Shown here in pieces: positions 16,363-26,651 of a stretch of DNA of 64,000 bases. Location: NCBI GenBank assembly GCA_027037535.1, contig JALVZQ010000007.1, forward strand, positions 248,001 through 312,000. Direction: 5' to 3'. The notes beneath the pieces were generated by a model. The model was given only the letters and a program-made list of their open reading frames with translations. It searched no databases and had not been told where the DNA came from. Within the stretch, counting starts at the first letter, position 1; the number at the start of each line of letters is the position of its first letter. The translations under genes and the position numbers were made by a program. This stretch comes from Acidilobaceae archaeon (GTDB lineage Archaea; Thermoproteota; Thermoprotei_A; Sulfolobales; Acidilobaceae).

Positions 16363-19300
16363 CTATGTGTAGCTTTCGTAGCGTGGAAGCTCCTTCTCCA
16401 CCATGCTCATGATCTTAGAAGGCCTCCTATAATACTCGGTTATGACACGGCCCACGTCCTGATAACTTGTCAACCTCTTGTATGTCATCCACCGAATTAT
16501 CTTCTCGCGTCTTTCTATATCTTCAAAGACCACGTCTAGCGATGTACCAGTCATCTCCGCTATCCTTGGAAGCAGTATACTATCTTCAAGCATCAGGTTA
16601 TGAGACTTCATAGCAGGATCCCATCTAGAGACAAGAATATACTGGTCATAGTCCTGAATCTCCCAAACCTCAGTAACCCTCCTCTCCACACGATACACAT
16701 CAGGCTCAATAGGAATCCTCACACGCTTAATCGCAATAGCAAAATTAACCAACGGAATATAACCCTTCGGAATCTCCATAGGCGGACTAGTCAACCTCTT
16801 CACAGCAGCATCAATATGCTCAGCGTGAATAGTAGTAATACCTCCGTGTCCAGTGTTGTGGAGGAGTATAGGTGTGTTACCTCCAAAGAAGGATTCTGTG
16901 CCAGGCACGCTGATGTCATAGACGAATCCATCGTAGTCTTCTACATGTATTTCTTTTACTTTGACTGGTCTAAGGTTTCCGTTAATGAATTTGATAATTC
17001 TATTATATTGTTCTAGTCCTTCACCATCTAGAGAGCCTTTGTCCAGTATCAATTCTAGTATTTTGAAAGCGGTTTTTATGCTAACATTGGTTCGTCTGAG
17101 TATGTATGTCAAGTTATAGGGCATTGACTTGGTATTGGCGAGCTTTGCGAGTCTTAGGAGTGCCTTAACAGGGACTCGTTCTGCATCATTGGGTTCTTTA
17201 TAATCATTGTCGAAGTAGATGTTTACGTTATAGTATATTCGTCCTTTGTTTCTACCTGTGCCCCTTTCTACTGCTAGCAGTGAATACCAGCCGTGTAGCC
17301 TTGCTAGCCATAGGAGCTGTATGGCTAGGCTCTTATTGGCCGTGGTGTAGTTTACATAGCGTCTCTTGTTTGTTCTTCTGGAGTCGGTTCTTAGTCCTTC
17401 GAAGAATGCCTTAACGATATTATTATCGGCATTCCAGAGAATGCTTGGGACTCTTTTCTCGTCGAGTTTCCTGCCCATAAGTTGCTCGAATCTCTTTGCT
17501 AGTAGTGTGTTATTATACTCGTACATTACATAGGTTCCTCTGTCAGTAATCGTTGGGACTAACCCATACTTGTTCTTCATAATGCGTATAACTTGCTCTG
17601 CCATCTCCTTTTCTCTAGCTCCAAGTGTGAAACAGATCCGTGCTCCTCTATGATGTTTTACACATCCATCTGCTAGATATACACCCATAAGATATGCTAG
17701 ATCCTCGTCGAGCCTTCCTAGTATAGGATCAGTTCTAGACGCATAACTTGTTCCCTCTATTTGTTGTAGGAGTTTGAGTCTACCCGAAGATACATTGGAA
17801 TACGTGGTGTTTTCTGCATGTCGTTTCTTACGCATATCTGTGCCTATGAAGGTGACTAGTAGGTCTCCTGGAATGAGTTCGTCAACGCGTTTTTCCTTGA
17901 TTTCTAGTGTCTCAGGATCCAGCACGAATACGCTATGGCTTCCGGTGGCACGAATCTCTGCACCGGACTCTGCTTTTATACGATATATCTTGTTTGCCCG
18001 GTGTCGTAGCACGTACTTTATTGGTTTCCAAACTGTTCTATACCCGTCGTGGCTCAAGATCCAGAATCCCTTGACGTCTTTAGCGATCCTCTCCTCTCTG
18101 GGGTCATTATAGAACTTGTCGACGAATTCTCCTATGTTTACAATTTTGATATTCCCGTTTTCGTCCTTAATAGTTATAGGTGTATCCCAGGATACGCTTG
18201 CAATAGCCTGGAATAGTACTTTTGCTTCTTCTCCTCGTACCTCTCCTACTATTACTACGTCTGGTCTGTATCTTAGGCTTACTCTTACTAGGTCGTATAG
18301 GCTTATTTCGCCCATTCCTCCTTCGAAGCCGTAGCTTGGCCTGCTGTAGAGTTGTACCCAGTTTTCGTGGGTGAGTCTGAGTTCTGGGGTGTCTTCTATT
18401 GTGACTATTTTTATTGTTGGTCTGAGGAGTGTTGCGAGTGCGTTTAGTAGTGTTGTTTTTCCTGCTCCTGTTACTCCCATTATTAGGCCTGTCATGTTGA
18501 ACTCGAGTATTTTCCAGAAGTATGCTGCTAGTAGGCTGCTTACTGTTCCTCCGAGTACTAGGTTTATGATGCTTAGTGGTTTGTCCTTGAATTTTCTTAT
18601 TGTGAATGTTGATCCATCTCTGCTGACTTCCCTCTTGTAGGTTGCGGCGAGTCGGTGGCCTTCTGGAAGTATTGCGTCTATTATTGGGAATGCCACGCTT
18701 ACGTGTTTTCCTGCTTTGTGGGCTAGCTTTACTACTAGGTCGTCTAGTTCCTCGTCGCTATCGAAGCGTATGTTTGTAGGTATGCTCTCGTATCTGGAGT
18801 GCCATACGTAGATTGGTCTTCCCACGCCATCGCAGGAGATATCTTCTATTGCTGGATCCTTCATGAGGGGGGTTATAGGGCCATATTCTATGGAGTCACG
18901 GTTAATATAGTACTCTATCTTTTGCCAGCTTATACCCGGGTGGATACTAGAACTGAAGCGTAGCCTGAACTTCCTAATGATCTTGGATACCTGTTTCTTG
19001 AAGTGCTCACGGGGATCCTCCCCGCTGGGTGGAGGCTCGAGCTCCCAGTATAGGATATCCATTACTTTCTCGTACAGTTGTCGTTCCTCCGTGGTGAGGG
19101 GTATCTCGTCGACAAAGTAGAGTAGGGATCCGTCAACTTTTCTCTCGAGGATAAGGGCACGCGCCCATGGATCGACGAGAGGATAACTCTCTAAAATCCT
19201 ATAGTCTGCGCGGAGACTAACAATCTTCTCATAGATTAACCGGTCAAAGTCTACCTTTACTTCTCTCTCCTCCTCTACAGGAGGAGTTTCAACGTCTTTC

Positions 19301-19371
19301 TTTCCTTTCCAGGGGAACCTTAACTTAAACACTATCATACACCAGCCAAAGACGAGATATTTACTCAGCAT
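16363..19371 (-). CDS. Type IV pilus / type II secretion ATPase (VirB11/TadA-like) with an intein
   Basis: The 1,002-residue product is an assembly ATPase of about 554 residues interrupted by a 448-residue intein. Walker A GVTGAGKT is at 299-306, Walker B VVIVGE at 372-377, and the His box GHGGITTIHAEH begins at 841. Removing residues 392-839 restores LFQAIA-TGHGG, the family consensus. The ATPase powers pilin extrusion with the TadC-like protein downstream. Starts at 19371 and at residue 12 (19338, just after GGTG) are both possible. The 250 bases after the intein have reversed codon style compared with the N-terminal half. Confidence 0.93.
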   Translation of the reverse strand: MLSKYLVFGWCMIVFKLRFPWKGKKDVETPPVEEEREVKVDFDRLIYEKIVSLRADYRILESYPLVDPWARALILERKVDGSLLYFVDEIPLTTEERQLYEKVMDILYWELEPPPSGEDPREHFKKQVSKIIRKFRLRFSSSIHPGISWQKIEYYINRDSIEYGPITPLMKDPAIEDISCDGVGRPIYVWHSRYESIPTNIRFDSDEELDDLVVKLAHKAGKHVSVAFPIIDAILPEGHRLAATYKREVSRDGSTFTIRKFKDKPLSIINLVLGGTVSSLLAAYFWKILEFNMTGLIMGVTGAGKTTLLNALATLLRPTIKIVTIEDTPELRLTHENWVQLYSRPSYGFEGGMGEISLYDLVRVSLRYRPDVVIVGEVRGEEAKVLFQAIASVSWDTPITIKDENGNIKIVNIGEFVDKFYNDPREERIAKDVKGFWILSHDGYRTVWKPIKYVLRHRANKIYRIKAESGAEIRATGSHSVFVLDPETLEIKEKRVDELIPGDLLVTFIGTDMRKKRHAENTTYSNVSSGRLKLLQQIEGTSYASRTDPILGRLDEDLAYLMGVYLADGCVKHHRGARICFTLGAREKEMAEQVIRIMKNKYGLVPTITDRGTYVMYEYNNTLLAKRFEQLMGRKLDEKRVPSILWNADNNIVKAFFEGLRTDSRRTNKRRYVNYTTANKSLAIQLLWLARLHGWYSLLAVERGTGRNKGRIYYNVNIYFDNDYKEPNDAERVPVKALLRLAKLANTKSMPYNLTYILRRTNVSIKTAFKILELILDKGSLDGEGLEQYNRIIKFINGNLRPVKVKEIHVEDYDGFVYDISVPGTESFFGGNTPILLHNTGHGGITTIHAEHIDAAVKRLTSPPMEIPKGYIPLVNFAIAIKRVRIPIEPDVYRVERRVTEVWEIQDYDQYILVSRWDPAMKSHNLMLEDSILLPRIAEMTGTSLDVVFEDIERREKIIRWMTYKRLTSYQDVGRVITEYYRRPSKIMSMVEKELPRYESYT
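16855..18198 (-). mobile_element. Intein with LAGLIDADG homing endonuclease in the pilus ATPase
   Basis: The insertion begins at Ser392 (SVSWDTPITIKDENG, block A) and ends at Asn839 (GGNTPILLHN, block G), with Thr840 as the +1 nucleophile. Block B appears as ATGSHSVFVL, and DGFVYDISVP matches block F. The middle holds two DOD endonuclease motifs, YLMGVYLADG at 561-570 and AFFEGLRTDS near 655-664, so homing activity may persist. It sits between the Walker B region and the His box, a conserved position where insertion is hardest to lose. The first splicing residue is Ser, not the commoner Cys. Confidence 0.93.
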
Positions 19372-19601
19372 ACAGCTATATGTCTAACGGCTGGACTATT
19401 CTCTTGTAGCCCCGTAATAATGCGTCTGCAGAGGTTTTTCTACTCTTCTATCAAGCCTATAATATGCAGGTATTGGAGACTTAAGATGCAAACTCATATT
19501 ATTCTGAGAGCACTTTAATGAGACTTGGTATAGTATAGTAATAGTATATAGTATCGAGACGATTGATAGTTTTGGGATGGTTAGATTTGGTGAAGGAAAT
19601 A

Positions 19602-22600
19602 ATGAAAAAAGCACTGATCCCAGGAATACTCGTGGTACTTGTAGCCTTGGCCTCTCTACCTTCTATAGCCAGTTCATTCTCCGAGGAACCCGCTGCCTCC
19701 TCTATTTATTTGCAGGCCTATACTTTGCCAGCCAGCCTCACCCATGTCTATAATATGCTGGAATACTCTCTCCCCGCAAACACTATTCCCCAAATAATTG
19801 ATGCCCAGTTTATAGGGCAAACGATCCTAGCAGTAGGTCCCTCGACCTACGCTTTAATGTCGGTTCACCCTATAGACCGTGGTCTATCCATTGAGGCCTC
19901 TGGAGCAATTGTCGGTACTGGAAAAGGAGTATTTGTATCCTCCACAATAGGGAGCTCCTGGTACGGAGTTTACACGGATCACGGAGAAATATTATTGATT
20001 AACTCGACCGATTATTCATATCTCGTATCATACTACACAGCCACAAGACAACCTGTAGTATCAGCAAGCCTCTATGACGGCTTAAACTCCACGAAGCTAG
20101 TGGCTCTAGACCAGGAAGGGTACGCCTATATACATACCGTTCCACAACCCTATGTCTTGGAAATAGGTCCCTCATCTCATGATACTGCTTTAGCGAGTCT
20201 GCCATACTTCACGCTCTTCGCAGAGTCCCAGGTAAAACAGTTCGTGTCCGGTACGAACTGGGTAAACACTAATCTCTCGATGCTACCTGTAGCATCGTAC
20301 ACCTATACTGGCAATATGGAAACAACTCTGTACTACTGGAACTCTTCATCAGCATCATATGAGCCAGTGATACCGGGCTCATCGGTTAGCGGTGGAAACA
20401 TAACAGTGAAGAAACTATACCTGTACCTAGTTGACTACAACAACCTCTCAGTAAAGTCTCTTACCATAGAGTCCTCGGTTACAAACACGTTCTTGTTTTC
20501 AAATCTTCCTCCGGGAACACGAGAGATATTTCCAGTATTCGAAATAACCGTAAAGAATGCTACTACTAATACAATAATATCGCAACAATGCTACACGTCT
20601 GGCAGGGTTCCCGTAACAGTTGTTCCGGGATCAACTCTCTCCCTCACGCTTAACCTGGATCCAGCGGGTTCTAGTCTTTCAAACTGTCTCCAACTATATA
20701 ACGTAACTGTATTACAGGACTCGATCTATCTACCCATACTTGTCGTAAACCTAGATACAGTGAATTCGACTAATCTATACGATGTGCCGGATTATGGGGC
20801 CCCATTATGGATGACGATTCTCCCCATTTCAGGAGACGTTGGACCAGACACAATAAACTTCATCGAGGCATACAAGGTAACGTCAAAACCAGCGGGATGG
20901 CCGGCTAACGCGAGTGGCATCCTGGTAGTAGGTGCAAATAGATACGTCTATGTATATCTTGTAGATGATAATCTAGTCCCCCAGGAATTCAACACGGCTA
21001 ACAAATACTATGAAGTACTAGACGTAGGAACAACACCGACCACGATCCATGTCTACGGAGATGGCTCAACGATATACGTTGGAACAAGTTATGGAACCAT
21101 ATATCAATATGCATGGAACTCAACATATCAGAAATATCTAGAAACCTACAGTTACCAACTAGACACCCAGCAAGTCGTATCACTGAAGCTAAGCGAGGAC
21201 GGAACCCGTCTGATCGCATCGAGCAAAGGCGGCCTCCTACAGCTAATAGATACTGCAAACTGGACTCCGCTATGGAGAGGAATACCGGGATATACGGGTG
21301 TTGAGACAAGTATGGATTCACCAATACTATTAGGTGATCCGAGCAGAACACTCATCATATACTCTACAGAATCCTATGCTCTATCGGCAATGTATAATAT
21401 ATCGACGCAACTCGTACCCGTGAGAATCTCCCTAGACCTCAGGCTTAGAGACCTAAACGGTACATTATCGAGTCTCCAGATACCGGAAGGAACAAACGCG
21501 ACAATATACTATAACGGATCACCGGTAGCTTACTCCTCCCTAGGCTCGAATACAACCTTCTATCTTCCACCAGGATCATATACAGTCAATATAACGATAC
21601 CGGGAATAGGAAGCCTACAGAAAAGCTACAATGTGCCATATCCAGGCATACAAGACACAATCACCGTGACACTTAGACAAGTAGATATCTATGCTTACAC
21701 GCCGCAATCCATTGGAGACCCCCAGAGAGATCCAGGATACTATCTCATGAGTGGGCCTAAGCCTGGAACAAATATACAACTGTCACAAATAGCATTCGAT
21801 CCCCTACTTGGATACACGCCCTCGACCCCGATAGTTACATCTGTCACAGATGAAACAGGGCATACAATAGTTGTTGTATGGGAGGGTGTGTCGTATCTCT
21901 TAACAGGTTCTTTACAGGACTATACAATATCGCCTGTAACGGTCTCGTATTATGGTTCACAACACGTAAACGTCATAGCCAACCCCACACTAGTTCCCTC
22001 CCTTATTGAGGTGGTGGACAGCGACAGCCTAGGGACCAGCACACCTTATTATATTGACGGGGCCCAGGCCATACTATACTATACTGTAACAGGTAGAACC
22101 GTGACTCTAAGCATAGGCCCAGGCCCCTCACTCTACTATCTACCTGAAGGAAACTATCTAGTAAATGTCACAGCCCAACACTATATACCGACAACAACGT
22201 ATCTAACAGTAACCTCTCCTACAGCATCTCTAAACGTATCGCTCTCACCAGAAATATACTTGCTCCAACAAAAAGTATACAGCCAAGACCCGACCAGCCT
22301 AGGAATAGCTAACGGGCCAATAGGTGGAGCCACGGTATCAATAACAATGACTTGGCCGATACCCGGCCTAGTAAACCTAGTAGTCTACACGGGTCCAAAC
22401 GGAGAAATAGACATTCCTCTAAGATACGGAACGTACCAAGTAACAGTAAACTATACCTATGCAGATCCCGTGACCTATACACTCGTACTAGGATCAGACA
22501 CAGCTAAAACAACAACTCTGACCCTATATGAGTCAAGCATAGTCTACACGATACACGATGCGGAGTATACCGTGTACCGTGTCCAAAACGTTACACTCTC

Positions 22601-25328
22601 AGTTACATATGTGGGATCAAACTACCAGAATACCGTTAATATAACAGTACCTTCGGGGCAAACCATCGTAACACTGCCACAGGGGCAATATATAATCAAG
22701 GCCTCGGCAAAATACTATAACACACTTACAATAAACCGGGTATACTCAAGTAGCCATATATCAGAGCTTCTATACCTTCAGCCCAAATACGTACAAGTAA
22801 CGATACATGTAGAGTATTCTCCCTCTCAAGGAAACCTTGCTGAGGGACCCATACAAGGGGCAGAGGTACAGGCAGAAATCAAATATCCAGCGTTTCCAAT
22901 ACCACCAGTAACCACATATACCAACGCGCAAGGAGACGCGGTTATTCTCCTAAGAGAAGGAATATACAATATCACTGTACGGAACCAGTACACCACAAGC
23001 CTCGTATTTACATACGAGATAGTGGGCAACTCAGTAGTGCCGGTGCAACTCTACCCACTCTATAGCAACATTACACTAGAGATCCTCGACTCCGAAACAC
23101 AGATACCAATACCAGGCGTAAACGTTAAAATATCCAAGATAACCCCAGGAAACGCTAACACAGCCGAGTATATTCTCGAGAACGGTTCCCTTACAATAAC
23201 CCTTCCAGCCGGAGAATACCTCGTCCAGGCAGAATACATAGGCAGATACTACACACAACAAGCTACAATAATACTACTCCCCGGATCAAATAATAGTAAG
23301 ACACTATCGCTGTCTCCAATATACGAGACCCTCACAATAACCACCAACGTCTCACAGGCCATGCTCGTTATAAATGGGCAAAGCTACCAGCTACCAGAAA
23401 CAAGGATATCACAAGTACAGCTGGCCATATATCCGGATGATCCATTGCTAAAGACAGTGTATAACCAAACAATGATCGTATACACAGGTAGAACAGGAGA
23501 AATAACCCTCATGCTTAGGACAGGAATATACCAGGTAACAGCCGTAAAGCCTGGATACATTACAAAAATACTATCCATGAATGTAACGACGCAATCACAG
23601 ACCCAGATAATTAAACTCGTTCCAAAAACAAATAATGTAACACTCCGAGTATTAGACAACGAGCTAGTCAATCCAGTACTCTCGGGCTACAATATAACAA
23701 TATCTTCGTATAATGACGTCCCAGTTAACATCGCAATTACGAATATTCAAGATATACTTCAAATACAGGCGCCCACAGGAATATATCAGATAACAGTAGG
23801 GAAACTCCTATATCATAACCAGACAATCCAGACCTATATCCAAAATAATACGCAACTGACCGTGGAGCTAGCACCTATAACTAGAAACATACTCGTTACA
23901 ATAAATGTTCAAGCACAAAACATTGGAGGACAAGTAACAAACGCCACGCTAGTTTTAAAGTCAACAACATGGAATCTAGCCGATCCTTACATTAACACCT
24001 CGATAACCACGGGAACAGCGACGCTACAATCAATAAGACTAGGACAATATCAGGTATGGCTAGTAAACGAGTACTATGGAATAAACATTTCACTAGGAAA
24101 CATAACAGTTAACGAGACTACTATAGGAATAACTCTTATAGCGGAGCCCCAGACATCAAACGTGACAATATCACTCTACGACTCCGACCTCACAGAACCT
24201 ATAATAGGAAATGCAGTGCTTAGATTTAACTATCAAGGACCACTAGGACAAGGAGTCATAACAGTCGCAGTAGTAAATGGAACTGGTCAAGTAGAGTTAC
24301 CGAAAGGAGAATATAGTGTCGAGATAACCTCCGACTACTACAAGGATTACTCCAGCCAGTTCACAGTTGCGGGAGATACACAATACTTCGCCCTCCTATT
24401 ACCAGTAAGAGTAAACACGGTTCTCGATCTACTCGATATAGATGGGAACCCCGTAACAATATCCGGAATACCCGTGGTATTCATTCATAGCGCAACCGGT
24501 GAAGTAACTCAGGGAGAAGTAATAGAAGGCAAAATAGTACCATATAGAGGACTAAGACTTGGAACCTACGAAGTAATAATACAGCCACCAGAAGACTCCT
24601 ATATCGACACCACAACTACACATATAATAATATCAGCATCCGGGTCGAGCCCGGACAAGATAGTTGCTAACCCGAAGTTCTACGATCTTACGATTCTAGT
24701 GTATGACCCGGTCAGAAATGGGCCGACTACACAAGAAGTAACAATAACAGTTACAAGGGCAGGTACAGGAGGAGAGAAATACGGACTACCACTAGTAACC
24801 AATGTAACTAATGGAACAATAACACTCAACCTACCATATGGACTATACACGATCTCGGTAGATACAGGGCCCAACTCATACTTCCAGAACCCTAACCCAG
24901 TATCAATATCGCTAATGGCGGATCAAACACTGAAAATAAACCTAATACCCAAACAGTACCAGGTAACAGTCTACGTAATAGACGATAGAGGAAACCCAGT
25001 ACAAGACGCGCTAGTCGAAGTATACCGTGCAGGAACCCTAGTAGCATCATTAAAAACGGATGCTACCGGACAAATAGTATTCTCGGGCTACTACGGAGGA
25101 TACCAGATAATGGTAACAGCAGACGGCTATAAGCCAGCACAAGTAGCAATTAATGTGCCGACCCAGCAGTCAGTAACAATACCGATTGAGCCAGGACCAA
25201 AAGTAATCGTCAAGAGATATCTTCCATTGACTATAGGGATGCTCGGAATAATAATAATTGCAAGCATATTCTATGTAGCGAGAAGCAAGATAATGAGTAG
25301 ACTAGCCGAAGAGGAAGAATACTTCTAG
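19602..25328 (+). CDS. Giant membrane-anchored surface protein with beta-propeller-like and tandem beta-sandwich domains
   Basis: From ATG 19602, with GGTGA upstream, the protein has 1,908 residues; a TTG at 19563 would add 13. It has a signal peptide (KKALIPGILVVLVALASLPS), then about 600 residues with propeller-like repeats such as SLKLSEDGTRLIASSKGG. About ten beta-sandwich repeats resembling carboxypeptidase-regulatory/PEGA domains follow (for example PVQDALVEVYRAGTLVASL). A C-terminal membrane helix (LTIGMLGIIIIASIFYVA) and an acidic tail end it. Many N-x-S/T sites suggest heavy glycosylation. It is divergent from the pilus operon and may be an S-layer, stalk or adhesion protein. Confidence 0.85.
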   Translation: MKKALIPGILVVLVALASLPSIASSFSEEPAASSIYLQAYTLPASLTHVYNMLEYSLPANTIPQIIDAQFIGQTILAVGPSTYALMSVHPIDRGLSIEASGAIVGTGKGVFVSSTIGSSWYGVYTDHGEILLINSTDYSYLVSYYTATRQPVVSASLYDGLNSTKLVALDQEGYAYIHTVPQPYVLEIGPSSHDTALASLPYFTLFAESQVKQFVSGTNWVNTNLSMLPVASYTYTGNMETTLYYWNSSSASYEPVIPGSSVSGGNITVKKLYLYLVDYNNLSVKSLTIESSVTNTFLFSNLPPGTREIFPVFEITVKNATTNTIISQQCYTSGRVPVTVVPGSTLSLTLNLDPAGSSLSNCLQLYNVTVLQDSIYLPILVVNLDTVNSTNLYDVPDYGAPLWMTILPISGDVGPDTINFIEAYKVTSKPAGWPANASGILVVGANRYVYVYLVDDNLVPQEFNTANKYYEVLDVGTTPTTIHVYGDGSTIYVGTSYGTIYQYAWNSTYQKYLETYSYQLDTQQVVSLKLSEDGTRLIASSKGGLLQLIDTANWTPLWRGIPGYTGVETSMDSPILLGDPSRTLIIYSTESYALSAMYNISTQLVPVRISLDLRLRDLNGTLSSLQIPEGTNATIYYNGSPVAYSSLGSNTTFYLPPGSYTVNITIPGIGSLQKSYNVPYPGIQDTITVTLRQVDIYAYTPQSIGDPQRDPGYYLMSGPKPGTNIQLSQIAFDPLLGYTPSTPIVTSVTDETGHTIVVVWEGVSYLLTGSLQDYTISPVTVSYYGSQHVNVIANPTLVPSLIEVVDSDSLGTSTPYYIDGAQAILYYTVTGRTVTLSIGPGPSLYYLPEGNYLVNVTAQHYIPTTTYLTVTSPTASLNVSLSPEIYLLQQKVYSQDPTSLGIANGPIGGATVSITMTWPIPGLVNLVVYTGPNGEIDIPLRYGTYQVTVNYTYADPVTYTLVLGSDTAKTTTLTLYESSIVYTIHDAEYTVYRVQNVTLSVTYVGSNYQNTVNITVPSGQTIVTLPQGQYIIKASAKYYNTLTINRVYSSSHISELLYLQPKYVQVTIHVEYSPSQGNLAEGPIQGAEVQAEIKYPAFPIPPVTTYTNAQGDAVILLREGIYNITVRNQYTTSLVFTYEIVGNSVVPVQLYPLYSNITLEILDSETQIPIPGVNVKISKITPGNANTAEYILENGSLTITLPAGEYLVQAEYIGRYYTQQATIILLPGSNNSKTLSLSPIYETLTITTNVSQAMLVINGQSYQLPETRISQVQLAIYPDDPLLKTVYNQTMIVYTGRTGEITLMLRTGIYQVTAVKPGYITKILSMNVTTQSQTQIIKLVPKTNNVTLRVLDNELVNPVLSGYNITISSYNDVPVNIAITNIQDILQIQAPTGIYQITVGKLLYHNQTIQTYIQNNTQLTVELAPITRNILVTINVQAQNIGGQVTNATLVLKSTTWNLADPYINTSITTGTATLQSIRLGQYQVWLVNEYYGINISLGNITVNETTIGITLIAEPQTSNVTISLYDSDLTEPIIGNAVLRFNYQGPLGQGVITVAVVNGTGQVELPKGEYSVEITSDYYKDYSSQFTVAGDTQYFALLLPVRVNTVLDLLDIDGNPVTISGIPVVFIHSATGEVTQGEVIEGKIVPYRGLRLGTYEVIIQPPEDSYIDTTTTHIIISASGSSPDKIVANPKFYDLTILVYDPVRNGPTTQEVTITVTRAGTGGEKYGLPLVTNVTNGTITLNLPYGLYTISVDTGPNSYFQNPNPVSISLMADQTLKINLIPKQYQVTVYVIDDRGNPVQDALVEVYRAGTLVASLKTDATGQIVFSGYYGGYQIMVTADGYKPAQVAINVPTQQSVTIPIEPGPKVIVKRYLPLTIGMLGIIIIASIFYVARSKIMSRLAEEEEYF

Positions 25329-25338
25329 CCTAACTCGA

Positions 25339-25351
25339 TTTTTCTTTAACT
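25339..25351 (+). terminator. T-rich terminator after the surface protein gene
   Basis: A run of five T residues followed by CTTT lies 10 bases after the stop codon. Such tracts end transcription in archaea. The following 120 bases are AT-rich and lead to the mtnA start. Confidence 0.35.
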
Positions 25352-25471
25352 ATACAAGGCTACACCTAGAACGTATCACGTTTTTATCACGATATCCTAT
25401 ATTTTACAGCCTCTACATTATAATATTATTATCCCAAGACTCATTGAATAACACAGCGTGGTGTATAAACA

Positions 25472-26566
25472 ATGATAGAACCACTCAGGAAACTAGAATC
25501 ATACGAGGAATACCTTAAAATCAAGAGTGTATACTGGGATGTAGATAAAGAAGAATTCGTCTGGCTAGACACAAGACTTCTACCGTTCGAGGAAGTATAT
25601 AGGAGAACACGGGACTATAACCGAGTAGCAAAAGCAATCAAGACACTTGAAATAAGGGGAGCCCCGGCAATAGGCGTCTCTGCGGCATATGGTATGGCTC
25701 TAGCCGCAAGATACAGCCAGGCAAAAACGGTTGAAGACCTATTGAAAGACCTAGAAACAGCCTATAATATTCTAAAAAATACGAGGCCCACGGCGTTCAA
25801 TCTCTTCTGGGCACTTGATCGCGTAATGAAAAAGGCGAGGGAAACAGCAAACTCTTCAACAGATCCCGACAAAGTTAGGGAATCAGTCCTAACCGAGGCT
25901 GCAACCATACACCTAGAAGACGTAGAGTCCAACATACAAATAGGCCGCCACGGCGCAAAACTCATTGACAACGGCGATATAATCCTGACACACTGCAATA
26001 CAGGGGCACTCGCGACAAGCGGATTTGGAACAGCCCTAGGAATAATAAGATATGCATGGTACGAAGGAAAGAAAATCAAGGTAATAACAACGGAGACAAG
26101 GCCAGTCCTCCAAGGGGCAAGACTAAACGTATGGGAGCTCAAGAAAGAGGGAATACCATTCACGCTCATAACAGATGGAATGCCGGGAATAGTATTCAGA
26201 AACAACATGGCCGACATGGCTATAGTAGGAGCAGATAGAATTATACTAACAGGCCATACAGCAAACAAGATAGGCACATACATGGTCGCATTAGCAGCGC
26301 ATGACAATGATAAACCGTTTTATGTCGCAGCTCCAACCAGCACAATACAAGAGACTTGGAACCCAGATGACATAGTTATAGAAATAAGGGATCCAGAAGA
26401 AGTCAGAACAATACTTGGAAGATATAGACTAACGCTCGAAGACGTTGACGTCTACAACCCCAGCTTCGACATCACTCCACCCAGATATATAACGGCGATA
26501 ATAACAGAGAAAGGAATAGCCTATCAACCCTTCGGGAAAACGATTCCAAAGCTCCTCAAACGATAA
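25472..26566 (+). CDS. mtnA: S-methyl-5-thioribose-1-phosphate isomerase
   Basis: The 364-residue protein belongs to the MtnA/eIF2B-alpha fold family. Substrate-loop RGAPAIG is at 62-68, catalytic Cys175 lies in HCNTGALATSG and catalytic Asp255 in GADRI, the set that separates isomerases from regulatory eIF2B subunits. It interconverts the aldose and ketose forms of methylthioribose 1-phosphate in methionine salvage. The length fits MtnA better than the shorter archaeal ribose-1,5-bisphosphate isomerase, which is the main alternative. The gene is monocistronic, with no other salvage gene nearby. Confidence 0.88.
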   Translation: MIEPLRKLESYEEYLKIKSVYWDVDKEEFVWLDTRLLPFEEVYRRTRDYNRVAKAIKTLEIRGAPAIGVSAAYGMALAARYSQAKTVEDLLKDLETAYNILKNTRPTAFNLFWALDRVMKKARETANSSTDPDKVRESVLTEAATIHLEDVESNIQIGRHGAKLIDNGDIILTHCNTGALATSGFGTALGIIRYAWYEGKKIKVITTETRPVLQGARLNVWELKKEGIPFTLITDGMPGIVFRNNMADMAIVGADRIILTGHTANKIGTYMVALAAHDNDKPFYVAAPTSTIQETWNPDDIVIEIRDPEEVRTILGRYRLTLEDVDVYNPSFDITPPRYITAIITEKGIAYQPFGKTIPKLLKR

Positions 26567-26651
26567 AAATATCCTAAAAAGGAATATGTTTCTCTATTAA
26601 TTAAATTCTTGAAGACTATAATGTTTTAATAATCCTTGAGTGCCTCTACGA

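Noticed and set aside
25762-26307. 181-residue minus-strand frame inside mtnA
   Set aside because: Shadow of mtnA, which has intact catalytic residues on the other strand.
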